Shown one piece after another: positions 36,621 through 48,400 of a stretch of 64,000 nt of DNA. Made by a program: the position numbers and the translations under genes. The DNA is from Larus michahellis (Eukaryota; Chordata; Aves; Charadriiformes; Laridae), in contig NC_133896.1 of the NCBI RefSeq assembly GCF_964199755.1, forward strand, positions 93,992,200-94,056,199, written 5' to 3'. The notes below the pieces were generated by a model, which saw only the letters and a program-made list of their open reading frames with translations, was not told the DNA's origin and did no database searches. How positions within the stretch are numbered: the stretch's first letter is position 1; every line of letters starts with the position of its first letter.

Positions 36621-39600
36621 AAAGGGCCGTCTGGCAGGATGCGAAGTTGCAGCGCTGGTTGGTTTCTTCCAAAGAAACTGGTGCTACCTGAGCAAACTGC
36701 CTGCATTGCAGAATTTAATTTGGGGGGGGGGGAAGAAAGGTGGCAACCTACCCCCTTGAGGGAGAAGGAGAGAGGGACCCACGTGCCCCTACAGTGCTGG
36801 ATCCACAGTCCTGCCCCAGCATACTGGGGTGAGAGCCCCCCGGGAAGCAGTCTGGGACCCGGAGCATTTGCTCCTCCTCAGCTGTCAGAGTTGAGCATCG
36901 CACAGCACCCCGGGGCTCGGGCACATCTCCGGGAGGGTGGCTCATGGAGCCCTCACCCAGACCTGGATTTTCCGCTGCCCCACAGGTGCTCTGCAGCCTG
37001 AGAGGGGCAGGGAAGGAGGCCAAGGAAACTGGATCCCTGGTAACCAGGAGCTGTCAGTGTTGAGTTGCAGCTGGCATTTCTTACGCGTCCTTGATGTATC
37101 TGCCACATCGCCTCAGCCGCCTGGTGCCCGGGGCATTGCGTACCCCTCTCTTGTTGCAGACCCCTCTGCTTGCATAGTTTACAAGTTGCACTTTCCACCC
37201 GGATTGGGGTGGAACTCCAATTCTGGAACTGCATCTCTCAACCCCTGAGCGAGCCTCGCCGCTGTTTGCAGGGATCCCCGGCTGGCAGACCTCGTGGAAA
37301 CCTTGATGCGGCCCTGTCCCTTGGTGGGACGCTTGCTTTGCGCAGCAAAGGGACAAGCAGCCTGAGCGGGGGACCACTGGGTGCAGTTTGGCAGCCTGTG
37401 GTACCCGGGAGGTGAGATAGATGAGCCGTGGACACCTCCAGCTTTCAGAGCCTTGAATTAAATCTGACTCCTGGCGGGGGGGGAAATACTCCCTGCTGCT
37501 TGGTCAGCAGAGGCAATGTGAAAGAGCTGCGATGCTCTGTTCTGCCTCCTCTTCTGCGGACAAAATGTGCCACTGGATTTCCAAAATCCTGTCTGATTTA
37601 GAAGAAAAAAAAATAAGATGCCAACCTCATTAGGGTTAGCAGCTGTCTCCATGCTTGCGGCAGCCTGGCTTTACAGCCTGGCCGTTCGAGACCTGCTTGT
37701 GAAAACACCAATGTGCCGGTGCTGCGAAGGCTGTGAGGGGACGGTGTCTGATTGCATGCAGGAGCAGCTCTAGCTTTCTGCCAGCTTTGGAAAGGGAGAG
37801 CTCTTGAGGGCATAGGCTTGATCTGAAATGTACCTTTATGAAAATATTCCCTCTGCGGCCTCTTCCTCCTCCGCATCCGATAGCTCAGCAGCGACCAGCT
37901 TCAGTGGGGGTGAAGCTCTGCTTTTTAATTAAGTCATACACACCTCAACCACAAGGTAGATCTCTCTTGTAAATCAAAATACTAAATCATCAGGCATTTT
38001 AACCTCTCATTCATGGTGGCTCTCTAAAGATGGTACAGTTAAGGGAGAAAAAAATGCAGGCTACACCTCCTCATAAAGCTGTTCAGCTCGTTGCAGCTGC
38101 TGGTGCAAACACCCCAAAGGCAGAGGGAGCTGACAGTAGGAGGGATGCTGGAGCAGCCAGCGGTGCTTGGGGCTGAGACGTGCCTTGGAGCAGCGTACTG
38201 GGACATGCATAAAGTGGGAAGCAGCGGTATTTGATGGGAATGGCCTGGGAAAAGACAGGTTTTCGAAGGAGATCATGTCAACAGCCAGAGGGAAGCGGGA
38301 GAGGACCATATAGGCAATGGAGGCAACGTGGATGGGCCGGGAGCCCGGTTTCTGAGCACTCGGACCTGTTGCTGCTCTGCCGGGACGCTGTCACAGTGCT
38401 TCGAATCAGCATCCCGGTGGGATAGCGTGAGCATCACGCAGCCAACAGGGTGTCCTGCAGCATCCTTGTCCTGTGACAAGGTGCCAGCCTCCCTGGGACA
38501 GGGATGCGGGAGTGACCCCTGGCAGAGATCCAGGATTGACCAGCCCTGCAGAATGGGGCTCGCTGCTTGCCCTACAGTGGCTACCCAGGATGAAGGGACG
38601 GCAAAATGCGAGGCAGAGGCTTGGGGATTTTTGCACACCTCTGATGTTTCTTCTCCTCGGGTGTGCCAGGCAGCCTGGCGGGCAGGAGCTGTGTTTCTGT
38701 GGGCACGGGGCACAGTGGCCATGCAGTCTGGGGCTGTTTCCCATGAAGGTGTGGTTCAGCATGGAAATGGCGTTGGAGGGGGCAGCCCCTGCCGTCCCAC
38801 TTTTGGGTCAACTGCCACGTGGCCGGTGCTTGTGACCCCCCTGGCCCAGGGCATGGGGACAAATGGGGAGGTTGTCCATTAGAGGCAGAACTGTACCTAC
38901 AGGTGTGGTCTCCCACTAAGAAATGAAATGATTGTTATGGAATAATGAAACCCCAAGATTTTGCCCAAAGTGGTGAAAAAACCTGTGTTTGGCCTCATTG
39001 TTCGTGCAGCGCGGCTGCTGGGGTGTTACGCACTGCATCCTGCACCTGGGGGGCAGAGGGTTGGGCATGGGAAAGGGCTGAGGAGCAGCACCGCATCTTC
39101 TTGGAGCTGTGCTTGGGGCCTGTCCCCTGCCCCGTTTCTGGTGGGGGAGCTGCGCCCGCCTTAGCCCCTTGTGGTGATGCTGCTGTCTTGCAGCGGAGAT
39201 CCCACCACCGCTCTTGTTCAGCGCAGAAAGATGGGCTTCTACCTGGAGGTACCAGCGGTGCCACTTAAATCCAGCGGGAAGGAGCTTTCCATGGGGTTTC
39301 TGGCTGTTTCCCGCTGTGACCGGGCACTGTGTGCAGGGAGCCATGCCCATCAGCCCGGCGCAAGCGGAGATGAACTCAGCATGATGGGTGGTGGGATCCT
39401 AACGCCTGGGCCCTCAGCTGCTTCGGAGAGGCAGAAACCTGGACTTTTATATTCATTTCATCCATGTGCTGCTCGGCCACTCCTACAGCTGGGCACGTGG
39501 GAGGGCTCAGGTCTTTGGATGTCACAGAGTTGCTCGGCGGCAGCTCCAGACATTTGGCTCACCGCCCATCAGCTCTGGTCATGTTGGTCTCATCTGCGGT

Positions 39601-42249
39601 GAGCTCCCCCGGGCTCTCGGTATTTCCTTCCAGTTTTCCTTCCTTTGAGCACTTTCAATCTAGTCTGTCTCCATTTCTCGCATGTCTGTCATTGTATAGC
39701 AATTAGAGAGTTAAACGCCTTAGCAGCTCCCTGGTGGGAGATTGGTGAGTAGGCCCCTTGCAGGACCACGTGGTGGTTCAAAAAAGTCATGACTTTTTTT
39801 GCACGGAGGTTTCTTTAAATTCAAAACATAAAACCACAGAAATGAAAGGAGCTGGGCGGGTATTTAACCTGCATTTAGACAGTTAAAAAGCCTAGACACA
39901 GAGCTGAACGTGCCAGCCTGGTGACATCCTCCCTGCCGTCCCTGTCTGTCCGTACAGTGGACAGACACGCAGCGCTGGGGTGATGGGTAAGGTCAGCGTT
40001 CAGAAGCGATTGCCTTCATGATCGTGGGAGGTGCTATCAGAAAGGCATAGGGGGCTTCAAAATTGCAGCTGTCTTCAGTCAACGTGGAATTTCAGGTTTC
40101 AGAGTCACACGGTGAGCTCCCTGTGTGTTGGGAGACAGGAGCAGCTTGTCCTGCATCTCCTGCCTTTGCTGGTAGCAAGGTCCTGCAGCTCCGGGTGGTT
40201 GTCACTCATACCCTGGGCCTGGGTCACAGAGCGGGAGCATAGCCAAGGACACTGCTTGGGTGGGAAGATGGCCCAATTTGGGCTCTGTGACGTGACCCAT
40301 CGTGTGGCTGTGCAATGAGCTAGCCATCTGTCTGCCAGGGATGAAGATATCTGAGAGGCCTGGAGGTGCCTCTGGAAATACCAGGGGCAAGAGCATGATG
40401 GAGCAAGAGAACAGCGTGGTCCCTGGGAAGTAGGGTGATGGTTTTGCAGCTCCCTGGTGTAACTGGGCATTGAGGCTTTGTAACCCAGGTTTTAAGACTA
40501 TGTGATGTGCAGATTTGCTTGGTTTTCTTTCCTGTTCCTTTTGTGTTTGCAGGGGAAAGTGTGAAAACTTAGATGCTGAAGTTTTAAATACAAATTAAAA
40601 ATAAGCTTCAGATATGCTGTGCGTTTTAACTCATGATTTTTAACTAGCTCCGTTGGGGGGGTGTTGCAGTAAGTCTAGCTTGTGATTTTTTTTTTTTTGA
40701 TCGCCTTGGGGTTGGCAATATTGCAGGTTTCTCAGGTCAAACAAGAAGGGATCTTGTTGGACAAGAAGAGCAGAAGGGAAAAGCAGGAGCCTGTCTCGGA
40801 AGTACCAGCATTTTCTGAATTGCAAAACCCCATCTCATGTCGTTCATCTCGCTGGAACAGTTATCTGGATGACTTGCTGTTTTAAGCGTGCGGCTGGGCG
40901 TCCTGTCTAGCCGGGGCTGGTCCTCACCAGCGACCTCCGTCTCCCATCAGCAGTGGTAACAGCAGCACAGATCCGCCACGGGTGAGCTGAAGTCCTCCTG
41001 CTTCCCTCCCGAGGTGGCAGGAGTGGCTCTGATCTCTGCGCATTGCTCCTTCACCCCTGGTTGTTCTTTGTCTCTCCGGCATGCAGCAAAGCCGCGGGTC
41101 GCAGCTGGCCACACAGCCATCTTCCCAAGAGGTTCTTCCCAACAGATGTGCTTCTGCAGATGTGCTCTGCTCTTCCCTTGCAGAGGTGTCCAGGCACCAT
41201 TTCACTGTTGGGGCTGATGTGACCGGACAGGATTGCAGGGCTTATGGAAACCAGCACATTTCTCAATGCAGTTGTTCTGTTTTCTGCAATTTGACGTCTT
41301 CAGTTTTCCACCGTTTGATTCACTGAGCTGTGACATTGCCTTGTTCTTTGGAAGAAGTCTGTCTTTCAATGCTAGATCAAAGGAACTGGTTAGGGTGAAA
41401 CGTTCATTCTGCCTGCTCTGGGCCCGTACATGCTGCATCAATTTTTCAGTTTCTTTAAGTTTTTGGTTTTTTCCTCGGCTGTTTCAAAAGAAAGGTTTTG
41501 AAGGGAAGAAGAAACTCTTGAGAGAGTCAAGATGTGCGTTTAGACATCATCAACTGCATCTTTTTTGAGGGATATTTATGCATTACTCTACAGTTGCTCA
41601 GCATTGGTAGAAAAGTAATCTTGGGTCTTGAAGGATCTAAAGAAACAGGTTTTCCAGCCCTGAAGATCAACCATTGAGGTGACTGCAAATTGCTTTTATC
41701 CTAATACTGGTTTTAACAGTCAGTGCTTCCTTTTTACGTTAGAAGATGATGGTGCTGTTATTTCTCATGTGGTCCAGTCACTTGTTTCCTATCAACTTCA
41801 GGCTTGTTGGATCATGTCCACGTGCACGCCAATGCTCAGTCATGGCCAAATACTAGCCAAATACCAGCCGGTAGATGTAATACCACAGAGACCAAGGGCA
41901 GCAAGAGGAGGAGAACAAGGCAAGCAGAGCCGGCGGGCTGAGCAAGGGCTTTACTTCACCTGATGCTGCGACTGCTTCCACAAGGGTGTGCAGGCTGTTG
42001 GAAAGTGCTCTTGTGGTGTTTGCTCATGTCTGTTGTTTGAAAATCAAATGACAGTAAATTCCACTTACTGTGGGCATCACTCTCTGGCTTCCCTTTTCCC
42101 TCTGTGATGCTCAGGCTAACAGGAGCACAAGCAGGTGTTAATGCCCTCAGCCTTTCCCTTCCTTTTTCTGGGAGCTGAACTTTCTTCTGAAATTACCCAA
42201 ACAGGAGCCTAATGTTTCTGGAGTGACAGACACAGAAAATGAGAACTAA
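36621..42249. other. Probable first intron of GPR156, no feature recognised
   Basis: Moderately GC-rich sequence with many short open frames on both strands, none convincing. I see no transposon, RNA gene or exon. It is intronic only if the CpG island at 35.4-36.6 kb is the GPR156 start. Confidence 0.45.
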
Positions 42250-42909
42250 CTCCTCTTGGGTGATGAAGGGATTGAGAGCAGCCCTGTGCAGAAGGTCTTG
42301 GGGATACTGGCAGACAAAAAATTGGACGTGAGCCGTGCTCGCAGCCCAGAAAGCCAACTGCATCCTGGGTTGCATCAAAGCAGCGTGGCCAGCAGGTTGA
42401 GGGAGATGATTCTGCCCCTCTACTGTGCTCTGGTGAGACCCCACCTGGAGTGCTGCATCCAGCTCTGGAGCCCCCAACATAAGAAGGACATGGATCTGTT
42501 GGAGCGAGTCTAGAGGACAGCCACAAAAATGATCAGAGGGCTGGAGCACCTCTCCTGTGAGGACAGGCTGAGAGAGCTGGGGTTATTCAGCCTAGAGAGG
42601 AGAAGGCTCCAGCCTTCCAGTACCTAAAGGGCGTTTATAAGGACAGAGACAAGAGGTGACAGTTCTAAACTGAAAGAGGGTAGATTTGGGTTGGACATAA
42701 GGAAGAAATTTTTTACTGTGAGGGTGGTGAGACACTGGACCAGGTTGCCCAGAGAAGCTGTGGATGCCCTGTCCCTGGGAACATTCAAGGCCAGATTGAA
42801 TGGGGCTTTGAGCAACCCGATCTAGTGAAAGATGTTCCTGTCCACGGCAGAGGGTTAGGCCAGATGATCTTTGCAAGTCCCTTCCAACCCAAACCATTCT
42901 GTGATTCTG
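42250..42909 (+). repeat. CR1 LINE, 5'-truncated (about 0.66 kb)
   Basis: Contains the C-terminal CR1 reverse-transcriptase region, recognisable as [20 protein letters not shown] followed by [19 protein letters not shown] stop follows directly, and frameshifts break the rest of the coding region. The 3' tail (aatggggctttgagcaaccc and ccttccaacccaaaccattc, then tgtgattctg) ends at about 42909. Lies in the + orientation upstream of the first GPR156 coding exon. Confidence 0.93.
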
Positions 42910-45270
42910 CTCTGGAAGTGATCCACCAGAATTGTTGGGCATTTTGGTCTTAGGACAAAACAAAAAGCAAACCCCAAAAAATCCCACAAGTCTCTGCCCT
43001 GAAGAGACCCTCACATTTTAAGGATGTGTTTTCTTACCCATGTTGCTGTCCGTCCCCTCAACCATCGCCCAACCCCACCCTGAAGGGCAGTGACCCCCCG
43101 GCAGCACCGGTTCCCCTCAGATGCTCCCCAGGCCATGGAGCAGTGTTCCTGCCAGTTCTCACGAGAGGCAGGAGCTGGGCTGGAAATGCCTGTTGCCCTT
43201 TGCGACAACCACACTAGTGCTTGCTTTGTTGCATACTAATGAGCGCTAATTGGCCCCGGCTTGTTATAAACATTGCACAGGAGCCGTTTATGGAATAGTG
43301 GGATGGGGGGCTGGGGAGACCCCAAGGGGCTCTTGTCCTCCGCCAAAGGGTGGCTTCCTGGGGGGATGGGGGCTGAACTGCTTCTCCCTGTGGAAACATC
43401 TGCATTTGTGAGCCACGGGAGGGCCGTGCCTGCTGGCCTCATGCCAGCCTTGGTGGCGGTCCACCTGGCAGGTGGGCTCCCCCTCGGACATGGCAGGAGG
43501 TTACAGGGAGTTACCAGGGAGTTACAGGGGTTACAGGGAGACCCCATGTCCTTAAACACACTTGGGGGCATGGGGAGGAGTCGAGCCCTTTGGGAGGCTG
43601 GGCAGCACTCGCCTACAGGTCTTCTCAGCATCAGAGGTTCAGTGCCTCTCTCCTACCCCCACCCCCAGGCACGCACGCAGCCCCCCCATGCACTGTCTCA
43701 TCTACCAGTCTTTACGCCTGAACTATTCACCTGGAGCTCGTCTCCTCCTCTCCACCACCCTTCTACCGTTGTTGCAATACCTTGGGTTCGCTGCAGCAGC
43801 TGGATATCTTCTGCAGCCATACCCCTTGTCCGATTGCTTAGCCTGAGTGATGAAGGGCATGTAAGCCTCCAGAGAGTGGTCCTGCTGTAGGGGAAACGCC
43901 ACCATGGTTTGCTACAAGCTAGAGGGAGAGGGAGGCTTGATGGAGCTGGCTTGCACCAGCATGCTTGGGAAATAAAAAAAGCAAAACCTCTTATCATGCC
44001 TGTAAAATTGTAAGCCTGGGCAACGCGTGATACTGTGTTTAGAGGACGCGGCGAGCTGATGTTGTGCTGGGGGCAGTCCTGGCACAGAAGACCCACGGTA
44101 CATTGGGGTTTCTACCAGTGGGAGAGTTGAAGTTGTTGCTTCAGAGGTGGCTTTAGCTAATTTTGGATGAGTGGTCCGCTGACATTTTCGGGATGGGACT
44201 CATACGCAACTTCTCAAGCTGAAAATCAGTTTACATGAGCTGAGGAACAACGCCCGTAGCTTTTCTGGCATTTGAATCCTGATTATCCCCCGTGAAGAAC
44301 AGCAAGCTTCAGAACAGGTCCTGGTGACCGCGCTTCATTTTAATTTACTCTTTCTTTGCTCACATAATGACGGGAGTTTTTCCAAAGAAAGGACTTGCAA
44401 GGAGAGGCAATCAAAGTGTCGGGAGTAGCGGCAGGGAAGGGTGGAGCGCAGGGTGTGAGCGCAGGGGATGCTCAGCCGGGAAGCAGCCCTGAGGAGCCAC
44501 GATATGGATAATTTTTTCCTCCCACCTGTTGTTAGGAGCAAATAGGGAGTGAGCTATTGCGCTTCCTCCCCAGCTGCTAACGACGGGAGACTTGCTTATG
44601 GTCGTGCGCTGGAAGCTAATTAAAACCAGTGACAATGGTAATTGGGTAAGGATGCTTGAGGATAAGTATGACCTCATGTCTAAAATGGTAATGAGGCCTA
44701 TTGAAGTCCCCACCGAAAAGAGAAACGAAAGAGGGAACAGAGGCAAAGGTGGTGCGAGAGGAGCGGGCGCAGGCGGGGACAATACCTGGTAGCCAGAGCG
44801 CCAGGAGGGACGGGTGGCACAGAGATGTTGGGCTTTTAAATATCCTTTTTAAATTGCACCGGTGTGGGAAAACGCATTGGCGGAGGAAAGCTGCGGTGAG
44901 CTCACGGTGCTGGGGTGCCATGCTCCGGCTCGTACTGGCACGGCACCCGGTTTCGTCTCCACAACTGGGGTGTAGGAGCCAGGGGCAGCCCTGACGCCGG
45001 CGTTTGTTGGTTTGCAGGGTGGCGTAGCAGGGCTCGGGATGCCACCGTGCTCAGTGGGGACCTGCACGCTGTGCTGACTCCCCTCGCTGCAGAGGACACC
45101 CCGGGGGACGCCGGGGGTTGGGCGCTCCCCATCCTGGCTCTGGATGTGCACTGCATCGCTTTGGGTAAGCTCAGCCTGGGGCTGCCAGACCCCTTCCCTA
45201 CGGCCTGCTGACAGAGGGGGAGATCCGGCTTCTTCTTCTCACTGGAGGAAGCCGACCCTTATCCTTCCAG
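42910..45270. other. Sequence just upstream of the first GPR156 coding exon
   Basis: Contains a short tandem repeat (43501-43540) and two clusters of TAAT-type homeodomain core sites (43233-43255 and 44613-44692). No exon was recognised. Confidence 0.5.
43501..43540 (+). repeat. Short tandem repeat, about 10-bp unit
   Basis: Four imperfect copies of TTACAGGGAG in a row (one has an extra C, one lacks the A). A minor minisatellite seed. Confidence 0.8.
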
Positions 45271-45311
45271 GAGGGGCGAAGGCACCGCTGGATGACGGCT
45301 GAGGATGTGCT
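45271..45311 (+). promoter_or_regulatory. GPR156: GPR156 5' UTR segment of the first coding exon, with uATG
   Basis: A pyrimidine-rich acceptor (cccttatccttccag) ends at 45270, so the exon probably starts at 45271, giving 41 nt of 5' UTR. An out-of-frame ATG at 45292 in weak context precedes the main ATG at 45312, which has a strong context (G at -3, G at +4). Confidence 0.6.
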
Positions 45312-45416
45312 ATGGAGCCGGGATTCAACTGCTCTGAGCTCTGTGATGGCAGCTCCAGTTTTGGCAGCCAGGAGCAGCATCGGCGGGTGCTGCAGGAGCT
45401 CTGCACTGTCTCGGTG
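45312..45416 (+). CDS. GPR156: GPR156 coding exon 1
   Basis: Residues 1-35, starting MEPGFNCSELCDG, close to the human MEPEINCSELCDS. Ends phase 0 at GTG|gtacgt. Encodes most of the short extracellular N-terminus. Confidence 0.93.
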
Positions 45417-48400
45417 GTACGTACGGAGGCGGGGGGGAGCGCGCCAGGGCATGAGGTTTGCTCCGCAGAAGTGAATTTGGGCGGAGGGATGGAGAAGGGG
45501 GGCAGAGGGGCACAGCCACCAAGCAATCCCGGTCCGGCCAGAGGTTGCACGCTGTCACCTCCTGGGATGGCCTCCAAGACAAGCCCTGCCCAGATGACAC
45601 CCAGCAGTTAGGCAGAAGGTGAGGAAGCAGCCACGACAGCCAAGTCGTGTCAAGCAGCCCTCCTGTGTGCTGGCCAGCATGACAGCCTCTTAGGAGTGGC
45701 CTGGGATGGCCTCCTCTGCCCTTGACCTCTCCCATCCCCTGGAACTTCAAAGTGCTTTTTGAATATGAATACAGGAGGATTTAATTAAAAGTCACCATCC
45801 ATAATAAATGGGACCTCCCCCACCACCACTAAGTCAGTAGAAATGACACCGGGATGCACTTGGCTGCAGCTGGCTCTGCGTGAGGCTGCTGGGTGGACAA
45901 GTGAGGCTTGGCCCGCTCAGCTCTCCATCACATCCTGCACGACCACAGGCCTTTAATTAGAAGACTGTAAGCTGCTTGGCTCCTCTGGCTCTGGCAGCTG
46001 CCTTACAATTAATATTCCCCCTGCTAGGGCCAGGATTCACTCCGCTCAGCGGTAAACGAAGCGCTTCATCAACTTCAAGTAGCATCAACATCCAGGGAAA
46101 CAGTGGTCCGGGGAGGGGGGGGTGGTTGTTGGGAAAGGAGAGCTGGAGACCACAGGGGTGTTTCTGGTCCCTGGGTTGTTGGTGGGAAGAGGGTGCAGTA
46201 ACGCTGCTGGCAGCAGCCAGCGGTGGAAAGATACTGCTGATGGATGCAGGTGTGAGGGAAGTGTGGGAGCACCAGGATGCCAAGTCCACCCTGCTCACCC
46301 TACTGGCAAAAGCCAGGTGTTACCCTCAGGCTTGACCAGGCAGGCTGCAGAAATAGCACGATGTTACAGCCTCGTACCAGCCCCATCAGCACCTCTGAGC
46401 TCCAGGCAGGTGGGAAGATGGCCCCGATTTGTGCTGAATTATGGGGTTTTTGCACAGTGAGGCCTGGTGCGAGGGGTTGGGTGACTGACCTGGTTGACCA
46501 TCTCCACTGTCTGGTGTGGTCTTCATTTCCCGGAGAGCTAAAAGACCCGCCGGACGATGGAGAGAGGGAAGAGGAGGTGGGGAGCAGTTTGCTGGAGGGA
46601 GATGCATATCTCCCCAGGGATTCCCCTCCGCGCTGCAGCAAAGCAGGGCTGAGCTGTGCATGCAGCTGCATCCCAGCATAATGTGGCAGCAGCAGCGTCG
46701 GCTCTCAGCTGCCTGTCTTCCGCCTGCAGATTTTTTTTCTACCAACGCTGGAAGCAGAAACAGCTCAGATCTTGAAGGAAGAATTGGGAGTTTGGGGCAG
46801 TGGCAGCGGCTGGGAAAATAGTCTTCTGCTGTAGAAATTGCTTGCAGGTGAACTGGAATACCTGAAAAAGGACTTTTAAAAAAAAAAAAAAAAAAGATTT
46901 ATCAGTAACATGGGCACATGGTATGTGTGAATGAACCCACACGTGCACACCCACTTAAAAATGTTGGAGTATTTTAGATGTGCAGTGGAAATAGGTTTCT
47001 TGTTTCATGTAGGATCATTTTGTCCATCCTATGTTGATAGGGAGATAGCAGAGAATTTTTTCAAATGGAGATTTAAAACCATAAGGTCGCCTGTATGCAA
47101 GGAGAGAGGTGCTTCCATCATACTCGCTTTGGGAGTGTCCCTCAAAAGCCAGTTCTCAGCTGATGTCTACCCAGGACCAAGCTAGTTTCCAGCCAGCTGG
47201 GAGACGGGTGGAGCCTGGCTCGGTGTGTCGCTACCTAACGCGTCTGAAAAACGCTGTCCCACTCCCTTTTCTGTGTTTTCTGCGCCAACTGGCAGCTCTG
47301 CTGCTGGCTCCCCGTCACCTCAGCTGGCAGGTTGGTTATCTGCTGCGTGTAGGGGTAAGGGTGGGGATGGCTAGCCAAGGATGCCCTACCTAACTTTCCA
47401 AAAGCGTGTGTTGCAAACCGGGGTACCACGAGGTCCTTCTCCAGAGGTTTCTTTCCAGAGAAAGACAGTGGGGAACCGTTGCCCATATTCCTCTCTCCCA
47501 TGACCAGGGCTGCCTGAGGTTTGAGAGTCACTCGTATGGCTTCATTATGTATTTGTCTAGTTGCCTGTAAGAAGAGGGCTCCTGTATTGCCCTCTCTTCC
47601 TGTGCGCTCAGCAAGTGGCAGCGTACGTGTCCTGTCTACATACATCTCCCTTAGCCCTGGCAGCGGGTCTTGGTCAAGCGCCAGGGTGTCTGAGAAAGGT
47701 TGGGAGATGTGGTTTGGAGTCCCTTCTGGCTGAGCGGGAGCACGCGTGGGAGTGACCATGCCAGCGACATCCTCTTCCTTCTTATCCCTTTTGCCTCCCC
47801 CAGACATCTTCTGACCGCAGTGGGAAGAGCTCCCCGTCCTTCTCTGCTGCTCTCCTGGGAGTTGTGTGGTCATTCCTGACTGGAGGAGTCCTGCTAGCGC
47901 TCTTCTTTCTTGTCTTCACAATTCGCTTCAGGAAAAACAGGTAAGGGCTTCCCCCTTCTGCCTGTGAGAGTTCCCCTGCCCTGGGGCAGAGAGGTCAGGC
48001 TCCTTCAGGGCCAGACCCTGAGCTGATGGCCAGCTAAGGACCAGGAGGGTAAAGCCTGAAGGAACAGCACGGGGCAAGCAAGGGCAACGCCAGGGATATT
48101 GCAGCTTTCTCCATCATGCCCAGTGTTGATCACAGTCCTTCTTGGACTGTTCCCATCTTCCACAAGTCAGGGAGCTGTGAACAAGACAGAGCATGGATGC
48201 CCTCCGGCGTAGCAGAGGCAGCAGTGCATGGCCTCATCCCAAAGGTGCTATTCAATAAAACCATTAACAGGAGTGAGCAGAAAGAGAGCCGGTCTCGTTC
48301 TCCGCTCCACAGTCTTGAGAGCATCACTTTGAGCAGCGTAGCCCCATGAGCAAAGCCATCGTGTTCCCCACAGTGCACACACATCCTTCCTGTTTTTGGG

